From Nocardiopsis dassonvillei_B (lineage in GTDB: Bacteria > Actinomycetota > Actinomycetes > Streptosporangiales > Streptosporangiaceae), in contig NZ_OZ186815.1 in assembly GCF_964273065.1 (NCBI RefSeq), positions 3,782,001-3,846,000 of the forward strand: a stretch of 64,000 nucleotides of DNA, written 5' to 3'. This document shows, one piece after another, positions 8,164-15,906 of this stretch; within the stretch, counting starts at the first letter, position 1; each line of letters opens with the position of its first letter. The notes beneath the pieces are model-generated. The model saw only the letters and a program-made list of their open reading frames with translations, searched no databases and was not told the DNA's origin. Position numbers and translations under genes: made by a program.

Positions 8164-9219
8164 ATGCGCAACACATCCCGTACCTTCCGCTACTCCTTCG
8201 TCACCGCCGTCGCCGCCGGGCTCGCGTTCGTCCCCGCCGCCGCGGCCTTCGCCGACACCACCACCAACGGCTCCGGCGGCATCGGCTCCGGCAACCAGGT
8301 GGTCGTCCCCGTGGACATCGAGGCCGGGCTGTGCGGCAACTCGCTCGCCATCCTGGGTATCTCCGCGGCCAAGTGCACCCAGGTCTCCGAGGTCCTCTAC
8401 GAGGCCAGCGGCCAGGGGGGCGGCGCCTCCACCGACGGCTCCGGCGGCGTGGCCTCGGGCAACCAGATCATCATCCCGGTCGACGCGGCGATCGACGCCT
8501 GCGGCAACGCCGTCGCCGTCGGCGGTATCTCCAAGGCCGAATGCGTCGAGGTCGTCGAGGTCCTGGAGGAGGAGTCCGGCAACGGCACCTACTCCACCAG
8601 CGGCTCGGGCGGGGTGGCCTCGGGCAACCAGATCGTCGTCCCGGTCGACGCCGCCATCAACATCTGCGGCAACTCGGTCGCGATCCTGGGCGGTGCCAGC
8701 TCCAAGTGCACCACCATCATCAACATCATCCAGGCCGCCCCCGAGAACGAGGGCGCCCCGGAGGCCTCCACCGACGGCTCCGGCGGCGTGGCCTCGGGCA
8801 ACCAGGTCATCGTCCCGGTCGACGCGGCCGTCGACATCTGCGGCAACGCCGTGGGCGTGCTCGGCCTGGCCGAGGCCTCCTGCATGGAGATCATCTCCGA
8901 GAAGCCCGCCGAGCCGCAGAAGCCGGAGGAGCCGGGCGAGGAGTCCCCCGAGGAGCCCGGCAAGCCGGAGAAGCCGGAGGAGCCGGGCGAGGAGAGCCCG
9001 GAGTCGCCCGCGCCGGAGAAGCCCCGCGAGGAGGACGAGCAGGAGGAGACCGGCGACGACAAGCCCGCCCCCGTCCAGCAGGCCGGCGGTGAGCTTCCCC
9101 TCACCGGTGGCGCCCTGACCGGGCTGGTCGCCGCGGGCGTCGCCGCCGTGGGCGCGGGCGGCGCGGGCCTGTACTTCGCCCGCAAGCGCAAGGCCGCCGT
9201 CTCCGCCGACGCGGAGTAG
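8164..9219 (+). CDS. long chaplin: four chaplin domains plus LPxTG-type wall anchor
   Basis: The 351-aa secreted protein has a signal peptide (residues 1-31, ending AAAFA) and four tandem chaplin domains. Each domain has the pattern GSGG-[IV]-x-SGNQ-x-x-x-PVD, a CGN cysteine and a second cysteine about 14-15 residues later. A Glu/Pro/Lys-rich wall spacer (KPEEPGEESPE repeats) follows. The C-terminus is a sorting signal: LPLTGG, a hydrophobic helix, then ARKRK. Chaplins are amphipathic surfactants that coat aerial hyphae and spores. Long Streptomyces chaplins usually carry two domains, so four is notable. The ATG at 8164 directly precedes the signal peptide. No sortase gene is in the window. 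Confidence 0.92.
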   Translation: MRNTSRTFRYSFVTAVAAGLAFVPAAAAFADTTTNGSGGIGSGNQVVVPVDIEAGLCGNSLAILGISAAKCTQVSEVLYEASGQGGGASTDGSGGVASGNQIIIPVDAAIDACGNAVAVGGISKAECVEVVEVLEEESGNGTYSTSGSGGVASGNQIVVPVDAAINICGNSVAILGGASSKCTTIINIIQAAPENEGAPEASTDGSGGVASGNQVIVPVDAAVDICGNAVGVLGLAEASCMEIISEKPAEPQKPEEPGEESPEEPGKPEKPEEPGEESPESPAPEKPREEDEQEETGDDKPAPVQQAGGELPLTGGALTGLVAAGVAAVGAGGAGLYFARKRKAAVSADAE

Positions 9220-9286
9220 GGGGCGCGGGAAGGACCGGGCGGTACCGGTCCGGCGCCCGGTGCGGCGGGCGCCGGGGCCGTACCGC

Positions 9287-9350
9287 CCCCCACCCTCACG
9301 CGGGGGCCGCCACGGCGGCCCCCACCCTCACGCGGGGGCCGCCACGGCGG
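9287..9350. repeat. two perfect 32-bp tandem copies, each a terminator-like hairpin
   Basis: Copies at 9287-9318 and 9319-9350 are identical and abut. Each contains GGGGGCCGCC-AC-GGCGGCC, completed to a 10-bp arm by the following C-run. They lie 67 nt past the chaplin stop and would form two successive strong hairpins, probably a duplicated terminator or 3' stabiliser. Confidence 0.6.
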
Positions 9351-9553
9351 CCCCCGCTCCGCCGTTCCCGGGCCCCGACGACCTCCGGTCCCCACTCTCC
9401 GCCCCGCCGTTCGGCTCCCGATCCGCCGGGCCCCGCACCCGCCCCGCCGTTCCCGGCCCTCCGAGGCCGGGCCCGTCCGGCCGCGGGGGCGGCCACGCCG
9501 ACTGCGGGCGGGCCGGTGCCGGGCGCCCGGCACCGTCTCATACCCTCGAAGAC

Positions 9554-10387
9554 GTGCGCAGAGTCCTGTTCTCCCAACGCATGCTGGCGTTCCACGCGCT
9601 GGTCCTCGTCATCGTGCCCGCATTCGTCTGGCTGGGCTTCTGGCAGTTGGACCGCTGGGAACAGCGCAGTGCCGCGGTCGACCTCCAGCAGACGAACCTG
9701 GCCGCCGAGCCGGTCCCCGTCGCCGAACTCACCGAGGTCGGCGGCGACGTCGACCCCGGCGACCGGTGGCGCTCCGTCGAGGCCTCCGGCACCTGGGACA
9801 CCGAACACGAGATCCTGCTGCGCAACCGCGACGGCTCCGGCGGTGTCGGATTCCACGTGCTGACCCCGCTGGTCACCGGCGAGGGCCCGGCACTGCTGGT
9901 CAACCGGGGATGGATCCAGCGGGGGGAGACCGCCCTGGACACCCCCGACGCCCCGCCCGCCCCCACCGGCACCGTGGAGGTGACCGGGCGCCTGCACTTC
10001 TCCGAGACCGAGGAGAACACGGGGCTGCGCAACCGGGACGACCTGCCCGAGGGGCAGCTGCTCATGGTGGACGTCCCGATGATCGCCGAGGGGCTGCCGT
10101 ACCCGGTCTACGGCGGGTACGCCGACCTGACCTCCCAGGACCCGGTGCCCGACCCGGCCCCCGAGCGTGTGGAGGTGCGCGAGCTCGACTCCGGTATGAG
10201 CCTGTCCTACGCCGTCCAGTGGTGGGTGTTCACTCTCGTCGCCATCGGCGGCTGGGTCTTCCTGGTCCGCCGGGAGCTGCGCGAGGCCCGGGAGGCCGAG
10301 ACCGAGGCCGGACAGGGCGGGGACGGCCGGGACGCCGCGCCCGTCGCGGCGGCCGCCGGGGACCGCCCGAGCGGGGACGCCGGCTGA
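9554..10387 (+). CDS. SURF1-family cytochrome oxidase assembly protein
   Basis: The 277-aa membrane protein has SURF1 topology. A first helix, FHALVLVIVPAFVWLGFWQL, is followed by the family WQLDRWEQR motif. A large extracytoplasmic domain contains the conserved WRSVEASGTWD, LLRNRD, LVNRGWI and EVTGRL segments. A second helix is near the C-terminus (YAVQWWVFTLVAIGGWVFLV). SURF1 proteins help insert haem into the aa3-type cytochrome c oxidase. The start is a GTG at 9554; the hexamer TACCCT at 9541-9546 would fit a leaderless transcript. An acidic Ala/Gly-rich tail of about 35 residues follows the last helix. Confidence 0.9.
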   Translation: MRRVLFSQRMLAFHALVLVIVPAFVWLGFWQLDRWEQRSAAVDLQQTNLAAEPVPVAELTEVGGDVDPGDRWRSVEASGTWDTEHEILLRNRDGSGGVGFHVLTPLVTGEGPALLVNRGWIQRGETALDTPDAPPAPTGTVEVTGRLHFSETEENTGLRNRDDLPEGQLLMVDVPMIAEGLPYPVYGGYADLTSQDPVPDPAPERVEVRELDSGMSLSYAVQWWVFTLVAIGGWVFLVRRELREAREAETEAGQGGDGRDAAPVAAAAGDRPSGDAG

Positions 10388-10477
10388 CACCCGCCGGCGG
10401 CACCGGCCGACGGCGCCCGTCAACGCCACCGGCCACGCGGCGGGACCGCCGCGTCGGCGACACCCACAGGGGGACAC

Positions 10478-11323
10478 GTGCACGAACACGACGACTACCC
10501 GGCACCCGGGCGGGTGGAGCGGCGCCCCGTCGACGCCGCCGAGAGCGCCCGCGCCGGGCGCCTGTGGTGGGACGGGGCGGCCGACGCCTACCAGGCCGAC
10601 CACGGCGGCTTCCTCGGCGAGGCCGATTTCGTCTGGTGCCCGGAGGGCCTGACCGAGGCCGCGGCCGGGCTCCTGGGCGACCTCGACGACCTGCGCGGAC
10701 GCCGGGTCCTGGAGGTCGGCGGGGGAGCGGGGCAGTGCGGGCGGTGGCTGCGCGCCCGGGGGGTCCGCGAGGTCGTCTCCTTCGACCTGTCGTTCCGCCA
10801 GCTCCAGCACTCCCGGCTCATCGACGAGCGGCTGGGGCTGGACCTGCCCGTGGTCCAGGCCGACGCCCAGCGGCTGCCGTTCACCGACGCCGCCTTCGAC
10901 ACCGTGTTCTCCTCGTTCGGGGCGTTCCCGTTCGTGCCCTCGGCCGACGACGCGCTGGCCGAGGCGGCCCGGGTGCTGCGCCCGGGCGGACGGCTGGTGT
11001 TCTCGGTGACCCACCCGGTCCGGTGGAGTTTCCCCGACGACCCCACCGAGCACGGTTTCACCATCCGGCAGTCCTACTTCGACCGCCGCGCCTACGTCGA
11101 GGAGGACGACGACGGCAACGCGATCTACGTGGAGCACCACCACACGGTCGGCGACTGGGTGCGGGGGATCGCCCGGGCCGGGCTGGTGCTGGGCGACCTG
11201 GTGGAGCCCGAGTGGCCCGAGGGGCACGACCGGGTGTGGGGCGGCTGGGGTCCGGTGCGCGGCCGGGTGATCCCGGGCACCGCGATCTTCAGCGCCGACA
11301 AACCCGGGAGTGCCCGACCCTAG
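10478..11323 (+). CDS. class I SAM-dependent methyltransferase
   Basis: The 281-aa protein has the Rossmann-fold methyltransferase motifs: VLEVGGGAGQCGRWL (motif I, SAM binding), SFDLS at the end of strand 2, DAQRLPFTDAAFDTVFS (motifs II/III) and AARVLRPGGRLVFSVTHPV (post-motif). The N-terminal WWDGAADAYQADHGGFLG segment occurs in many actinobacterial small-molecule methyltransferases. The GTG start has GGGGGA a few nt upstream. The 3' end overlaps the convergent kptA gene by 4 bp. The substrate cannot be deduced. Confidence 0.85.
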   Translation: MHEHDDYPAPGRVERRPVDAAESARAGRLWWDGAADAYQADHGGFLGEADFVWCPEGLTEAAAGLLGDLDDLRGRRVLEVGGGAGQCGRWLRARGVREVVSFDLSFRQLQHSRLIDERLGLDLPVVQADAQRLPFTDAAFDTVFSSFGAFPFVPSADDALAEAARVLRPGGRLVFSVTHPVRWSFPDDPTEHGFTIRQSYFDRRAYVEEDDDGNAIYVEHHHTVGDWVRGIARAGLVLGDLVEPEWPEGHDRVWGGWGPVRGRVIPGTAIFSADKPGSARP

Positions 11324-11961
11324 AGGTCCTCGTCCCCGGACTTCGCCGGCCCGGGAGAGCCCCGGTCCCGGAGGCCCCCGGGGGTCCGGCCGTCCGCCGC
11401 GGAAGGACCGGCTTCCGCGGTCCCGGACAGGTACTCCGGCGGGACGGCCGGGACCAGCCACACCCCGTTGCCCGTCACCCGGAACCCGTGGCCGTCCCGG
11501 TGCATGCGCCCGGCGTCGACGGTGAGCACCACCGGCCTGCCCCGCCGCGCGCCCACCCTGGTCGCGGTCTCGGCGTCGGGTGACAGGTGCACGTCGTGCC
11601 GGGCCATCGGGCGCAGGCCCTCGGCGCTGATGGCGGGCAGGAACCGGCCGACCGTCCCGTGGTAGAGGACCTCCGGCGGCACCGCCGGGGCCAGCCCCAG
11701 GTCCACGGCCACCGAATGCCCCTGCCGGGCGCGGATGCGGGTGCCGTCGGCGCTGAGCTCGAAGCGCCGCTTGTCGTTGCCCGCCACCACCTCGTCCAGC
11801 TCCGCCCGGGAGATCCGGACGTTCGCCCGGCTCAGCCCGGCGAGCAGGCCGTCCACGGAGGTCCACCCCCGGGGGTCGAGCCGCACTCCGGCCCGGTCGG
11901 GGTCGTGGCGCAGCACCCGTGCGATGTACTTGGAGGCGCGCACCGGTCTCTTGGGGTCCAT
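11320..11961 (-). CDS. kptA: RNA 2'-phosphotransferase, Tpt1/KptA family
   Basis: The 213-aa protein carries the KptA architecture: an N-terminal winged helix (residues 6-70, VRASKYIARVLRHDPDRAG), then an ART-like NAD-binding half (EVLYHGTVGRFLPAISAEGL, HVHLSPD, RVGARRGRPVVLTVDA, NGVWLVPAVPPEYL). The catalytic quartet is present: Arg18-His19, an Arg in RIRARQGHS and an Arg in ATRVGARRG. Family members move an RNA 2'-phosphate to NAD+, giving ADP-ribose 1'',2''-cyclic phosphate, and some bacterial forms ADP-ribosylate nucleic-acid 5'-phosphates. The last 35 residues are a disordered extension. It is divergent from a PARG-type gene 130 bp away. Upstream ATGs at 11976 and 11982 are possible starts. 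Confidence 0.9.
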   Translation of the reverse strand: MDPKRPVRASKYIARVLRHDPDRAGVRLDPRGWTSVDGLLAGLSRANVRISRAELDEVVAGNDKRRFELSADGTRIRARQGHSVAVDLGLAPAVPPEVLYHGTVGRFLPAISAEGLRPMARHDVHLSPDAETATRVGARRGRPVVLTVDAGRMHRDGHGFRVTGNGVWLVPAVPPEYLSGTAEAGPSAADGRTPGGLRDRGSPGPAKSGDEDL

Positions 11962-12091
11962 CGCTTTCCGCCGCATGTCCATGCACCGCATCCTGCTGTG
12001 CCCGGGAACCCCGGTCCAGGGGTTTATCCGGTGGACCCGGCGGGACGGCGCGCAATAGCCTGCGCTGTCCGAGGCGAGGAGGGGAAGGCCC

Positions 12092-12913
12092 GTGTCACAG
12101 CGGTTGCGCGGTATCTGGGCGGAGACGAGGCAGGCGTTCGAGGCGGAGAGGTACCGCGTCGGAGACCGGGAGGTGGACCTGTCCGCCGACCTGGCGGCGA
12201 TGCGGGAGGGCACCCGGCTCCACCTCCCCGAGGGGCTGGCCGCGCTGCCCGCGCCCGCCGCCCGACACGACACCCGGTTCGAGGTGACCGGCGAGAGCAC
12301 CCTGGCGGCGCTGCTGCGACTGGACGCCGAGGGCAGGCGGGCGGCGGCGCTGAACTTCGCCTCGGCCCGCAACCCGGGCGGCGGGGTGGCCAACGGTGCC
12401 CGCGCCCAGGAGGAGAGCCTGGCCAGGTCCACGGCGCTGTACGCGTCGCTGGTGCGGTGCCCGGAGTTCTACGAGCACCACCGGGCGGAGCGGTCGCTGC
12501 TGTACAGCGACCGGCTGATCTGGTCGCCGCGGGTCCCGGTCCTGTGCGACGACCGGGGCGGGCGGCTGGCGGAGCCTCCGACGGCGGGGTTCCTCACCTG
12601 CGCCGCGCCCAACCGGCGGATGGTGGAGCGCAACCAGCCCGAGCAGGCCGGGAGGATCCCGGGGGTGCTGGCGGTCCGGGCCCGGGGCGTGCTGGCGGCG
12701 GCCGCCCACCACGGGGTGGACGTCCTGGTGCTGGGCGCGTGGGGGTGCGGCGTGTTCGGCAACATCCCGGAGGAGGTCGCGGAGGCGTTCGCGGGGCATC
12801 TGCACGGTGGGTTCGCGGGCGTGTTCGAGCGGGTGGTGTTCGCGGTTCTGGACCGCGACGAGCGGGTGCGCGGGGCCTTCGCCGACCGCTTCCCGGCGTC
12901 AGTCGGGCCGTGA
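12092..12913 (+). CDS. PARG-type macrodomain hydrolase (TIGR02452 family)
   Basis: The 273-aa protein matches the microbial poly(ADP-ribose) glycohydrolase-like family (TIGR02452/DUF2263). The ADP-ribose-binding and catalytic loop is NPGGGVANGARAQEES at about residues 93-108, with the adjacent Gln-Glu-Glu characteristic of PARG. LGAWGCGVFGN is the second macrodomain loop. Such enzymes remove ADP-ribose from proteins or nucleic acids. The GTG start follows AGGAGGGG at good spacing. It is divergent from kptA, whose reaction yields ADP-ribose derivatives, so the two may act on the same chemistry. The 3' end overlaps the convergent MerR gene by 15 bp. Confidence 0.88.
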   Translation: MSQRLRGIWAETRQAFEAERYRVGDREVDLSADLAAMREGTRLHLPEGLAALPAPAARHDTRFEVTGESTLAALLRLDAEGRRAAALNFASARNPGGGVANGARAQEESLARSTALYASLVRCPEFYEHHRAERSLLYSDRLIWSPRVPVLCDDRGGRLAEPPTAGFLTCAAPNRRMVERNQPEQAGRIPGVLAVRARGVLAAAAHHGVDVLVLGAWGCGVFGNIPEEVAEAFAGHLHGGFAGVFERVVFAVLDRDERVRGAFADRFPASVGP

Positions 12914-13546
12914 CACCTCCTCCGGCCGGCGCTTCGCCGACTCGTGGACCTGGGCCAGGCGGCGCAGCACGACCATGAGGGTGTCGCCCAGGACGGTCTT
13001 GACGACGGCGCCCTCCAGGACCTCTTCGGGTTCGGGGAGCGCGGCGAGCCGGTCCAGGTCGATGCGGGCGACAGGCTCGATCGCCTCGGCGTAGCCGCTC
13101 AGGACGTCGTCCTCCAGGGGGTGCCCGGCCTCGCGGTGGGCGGCGAACACCATGGCCAGGGCCTCCAGGTTGGGATCGTCGGCGTAGGAGTGCCAGCCGC
13201 GTCCGGCGACGAGGTCCCGGGCGCGCTCGCGGTCGGCCTCCTCGGGTTCGATGCCGTTGCGGACGGCGGGGATGCGGGGCATGACCCTGCCGAGCATCCC
13301 GTGGATGCCGAGCCCGGGCTCGTCGACCTCGGCGAGGATCGTGCGCACGGTGGCGACGGGCAGCCCGCCCACGGTGGTGAGGGCCCGGATGAGCCGCAGG
13401 CGGCGCAGGTGCTCGGTCCCGTACCGGGCCTGGTTGCGGCCGGTGGCCTCGCCGCGGGGGAGCAGGCCTTCCCGCAGGTAGTACTTGATGGTCGGGATGG
13501 GGACCTCGGCCTGTTCACTGAGTTCGGCGATGCGCATGACGGACAT
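12899..13546 (-). CDS. MerR-family transcriptional regulator
   Basis: The protein of about 215 aa has the MerR winged-helix at its N-terminus (MRIAELSEQAEVPIPTIKYY, then LREGLLPRG and the RYGTEHLRRL wing). The C-terminal effector domain of about 130 residues lacks a Cys-rich metal site, so it is not a classical metal sensor. ATGs at 13546 and 13537 are both possible; AGGAG lies just upstream. It is divergent from a membrane-protein gene, and two identical-geometry inverted repeats lie between them. It probably controls that gene and itself. Confidence 0.85.
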   Translation of the reverse strand: MSVMRIAELSEQAEVPIPTIKYYLREGLLPRGEATGRNQARYGTEHLRRLRLIRALTTVGGLPVATVRTILAEVDEPGLGIHGMLGRVMPRIPAVRNGIEPEEADRERARDLVAGRGWHSYADDPNLEALAMVFAAHREAGHPLEDDVLSGYAEAIEPVARIDLDRLAALPEPEEVLEGAVVKTVLGDTLMVVLRRLAQVHESAKRRPEEVSRPD

Positions 13547-13584
13547 CCTCTCCTGTTCTCTCTTGCGGAGCTCGCGTGGATAGT

Positions 13585-13623
13585 GGATAGTCTGAATATC
13601 CGCACTGGATAAGTTCGGTATCC
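13585..13623. promoter_or_regulatory. two GGATA-N7-TATCC operators, 22 bp apart
   Basis: Inverted repeats GGATA-N7-TATCC occupy 13585-13601 and 13607-13623. Their start-to-start spacing is 22 bp, about two helical turns. Extra half sites are at 13578-13582 (GGATA) and 13632-13636 (TATCC). They lie between the divergent MerR and membrane-protein genes, so the MerR protein is the likely ligand. The second site ends 14 nt before the ATG at 13638. Confidence 0.6.
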
Positions 13624-13637
13624 ACAAGGAGTATCCC

Positions 13638-14603
13638 ATGAACCCCCTGAAGACCACGATCCGCACCGTCATCGACCTGCACCGGCCCCTCACCCTGACC
13701 GCCCTGCTGTGCGCGGCCGTGCTGCTGGTCTCCGTCCCCGGCATCCTCCTCGACGGCCGGACCGTCACCGGCGACCCCGTCTGGCTCAAGCCCACCAAGT
13801 TCGCGGTCTCCATCGCCGTCTACAACGTCACCCTCGCCTGGCTGCTGTCCCTGCTCACCAGGTGGCGGCGCACCGGCTGGTGGCTGGGGACCGTCACCGC
13901 GGTCATGGTGACCGGCGAGCTCGCCGCCATCACCCTCCAGGCGGTGCGCGGCCGGAGCAGCCACTTCAACTACTCCACCGCGTTCGACAGCGCCGTCTAC
14001 TCACTGATGGCGGGCATGATCGTGACCGTCTGGGTCGCCACCTTCGCCATCGGGGTCGTCCTGCTGGTCCAGCGGCTGGGCGAGCGCTCCGTCACCGTCG
14101 CCGTCCGCGCCTCCCTGGCGATCGCCCTCGCCGGGATGGCCGTCGCGTTCTTCATGACCTCGCCCACCGCCGAACAGATGGTCACACTGGGCGGGGGCGG
14201 CTCGTCGGACGTGATCGGCGCCCACACCGTGGGCCTGCCCGACGGCGGGCCGGGGCTTCCCCTGGTCGGCTGGAGCACGGTGGCCGGGGACCTGCGGGTC
14301 GCCCACTTCGTGGGGCTGCACGGCCTCCAGGTGATCATCCTCTTCGCGTTCCTCCTGATCGCCCTGGCCGGCCGGTACCCGCGCCTGGCCGACGACGGTG
14401 TGCGCACCCGGCTGGTCCTGGTCGCCTCCGGCTCCTACGCCGGACTGTTCGTGCTGCTCACCTGGCAGGCCCTGCGCGGCCAGTCCGTGGTCGCCCCGGA
14501 CGGCCTCACCCTGGGCGCCGCCGCGGCGCTGGCCGCCGCCACCGCCGCGGGCGCCCTGTGGGCGCTGCGCCGCCGCGTCCGCGACCGCGTAGGATCCCGG
14601 TGA
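13638..14603 (+). CDS. multi-pass membrane protein under probable MerR control
   Basis: The 321-aa integral membrane protein has about eight hydrophobic segments, for example LTLTALLCAAVLLVSVPGILL, FAVSIAVYNVTLAWLLSLL, MIVTVWVATFAIGVVLLV and VIILFAFLLIALAG. A polar HFNYSTAFD segment follows the third helix, and an extracytoplasmic loop (TAEQMVTLGGGGSSDVIGAH) lies in the middle. I do not recognise a named family or transport motif. The ATG at 13638 has AAGGAG at 13626-13631. Its position opposite a MerR gene with shared operators suggests stress or ligand induction. The Smr gene follows 16 nt downstream and is probably cotranscribed. Confidence 0.8.
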   Translation: MNPLKTTIRTVIDLHRPLTLTALLCAAVLLVSVPGILLDGRTVTGDPVWLKPTKFAVSIAVYNVTLAWLLSLLTRWRRTGWWLGTVTAVMVTGELAAITLQAVRGRSSHFNYSTAFDSAVYSLMAGMIVTVWVATFAIGVVLLVQRLGERSVTVAVRASLAIALAGMAVAFFMTSPTAEQMVTLGGGGSSDVIGAHTVGLPDGGPGLPLVGWSTVAGDLRVAHFVGLHGLQVIILFAFLLIALAGRYPRLADDGVRTRLVLVASGSYAGLFVLLTWQALRGQSVVAPDGLTLGAAAALAAATAAGALWALRRRVRDRVGSR

Positions 14604-14619
14604 CCGGACGGAGGCGGCC

Positions 14620-14871
14620 ATGCGGCTCAAGCTCGATCTGCACGACATCTTCAACAGGGGACGTGACATCGACCGCGCCCTCGCGGACATCATGGACGAG
14701 GCCGAGCGCACGGGGGCCAGAACCGTGGAGATCATCCCGGGCAAGGGGTCCGGCCAGCTCAAGAAGCGGGTGCTGCGCTTCCTCGACCGCAAGGACGTCA
14801 AGGCCCGCTACCACCGCGTCGAGAAGGACTCCAAGAACTTCGGCCGCCTGTTCGTCCACTTCAGGCGCTGA
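14620..14871 (+). CDS. stand-alone Smr-domain protein
   Basis: The 83-aa protein is a complete Smr (small MutS-related) domain. LKLDLHDIFNRG carries the family LDLH motif. EIIPGKGSGQLKKRVLRFL corresponds to the conserved G-x-G-x-[GH]-S-x-G-x-L loop, with the first part shifted to PGKGSGQLK. Smr domains are nucleic-acid endonucleases found at the C-terminus of MutS2 or alone; recent work links them to cleavage of mRNA on collided ribosomes. The ATG has GGAGG 7 nt upstream. It lies 16 nt after the MerR-controlled membrane-protein gene. Confidence 0.82.
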   Translation: MRLKLDLHDIFNRGRDIDRALADIMDEAERTGARTVEIIPGKGSGQLKKRVLRFLDRKDVKARYHRVEKDSKNFGRLFVHFRR

Positions 14872-15059
14872 GGCGCCGGGGCCGGGCATGCCGGCGCCGG
14901 CGAGCGCCTCCCGCGACCCGTGGGCCCGGGAGCGGTGGTCCGGAATCGCGTTCGGATGATTGCGGTGAGTTGTAGGAGACTTTGCCGCCCCCATCCCCGG
15001 GCCCGCCGCCGGACGGTCCACACTCGGGAATGACGTGTCCACGACAGGGGGGAACATCG

Positions 15060-15854
15060 ATGATCACGACCGACTTCCTGCCCGGGTCGCCCTGCTGGGT
15101 CGAGGTGTCCTCGCCCGACACCGACGCCTCGGCCGCCTTCTACCGGCGGCTCTTCGGCTGGAAGGCGATCGAGGACAGCCCCGAAGCCGCCGGATACCTC
15201 TGCTTCAAGCTCGACGAGGACGGTGTCGCCGGGCTCAGTCCCCTGTTGGGCGAGGGCGAGAGCCCCGCCTGGACGGTCTTCTTCCACGACCCCGACGTGG
15301 ACTCCACGGTCCCCGCCGTCGAGCGCCTGGGCGGCAGCGTCCTGTTCGAGCCGTTCGACGTCCTGCGGCTGGGCCGCACCGCACAGTTCTTCGACCCCCA
15401 GGGAGGTCGGTTCGCGGTCTGGAACCCCGTCGACTTCCCCGGGCTGCGGCGCGCCGACGCTCCGGGAAGCCTGTGCCGGGTGGAGCTGTGGACCCCCGAC
15501 GGCGACGGCTCGGTGGAGTTCTACCGGGAGCTGTTCCGCTGGAGTTACAGAGACCTCCCCACCCCGGGGCGGAACGGCCGCTACCGCGTCGTCACCCCCG
15601 CCGGGGCCGGCCACGACCGCGACCAGGGCGGCATCATGGCCCTGCCCCCCGAGCGTGTGGACGACACCGAGGGCTCGGCCCAGTGGAGCCCCGTGTTCCA
15701 GGTCGCCGACGCCGAGGAGGCCGTGGAGGACGTGCGTGTCGGAGGGGGCCAGGTGTACACGGGCCCCGAGGACACCCCTGGTGTGGGCCGCATGGCGGCC
15801 TGCGCCGACCCCTTCGGAGCCGGGTTCGTCCTGCTGGAAGCACCGCGGGACTGA
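15060..15854 (+). CDS. VOC-family protein with two glyoxalase-like domains
   Basis: The 264-aa protein contains two vicinal-oxygen-chelate repeats. The first (about residues 8-120) opens with PCWVEVSSPDTDASAAFYRRLFGW. The second (about 140-260) opens with LCRVELWTPDGDGSVEFYRELFRW. The second ends ACADPFGAGFVLLE, the usual VOC final strand. Such two-domain proteins are often annotated as glyoxalase or bleomycin-resistance-like, but actual substrates vary. The ATG at 15060 has GGGGGGA upstream. It faces the acyl-CoA ligase gene with 52 bp between stops. Confidence 0.82.
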   Translation: MITTDFLPGSPCWVEVSSPDTDASAAFYRRLFGWKAIEDSPEAAGYLCFKLDEDGVAGLSPLLGEGESPAWTVFFHDPDVDSTVPAVERLGGSVLFEPFDVLRLGRTAQFFDPQGGRFAVWNPVDFPGLRRADAPGSLCRVELWTPDGDGSVEFYRELFRWSYRDLPTPGRNGRYRVVTPAGAGHDRDQGGIMALPPERVDDTEGSAQWSPVFQVADAEEAVEDVRVGGGQVYTGPEDTPGVGRMAACADPFGAGFVLLEAPRD

Positions 15855-15906
15855 GCCCAGGGGCGTCCTCCGCCTCTGAAGAGCGGGGGCGGGGGACCCG
15901 CACCCC

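Noticed and set aside
9287..9350. Tandem 32-bp repeat as a CRISPR array
   Set aside because: The copies abut with no spacers and form hairpins after a gene.
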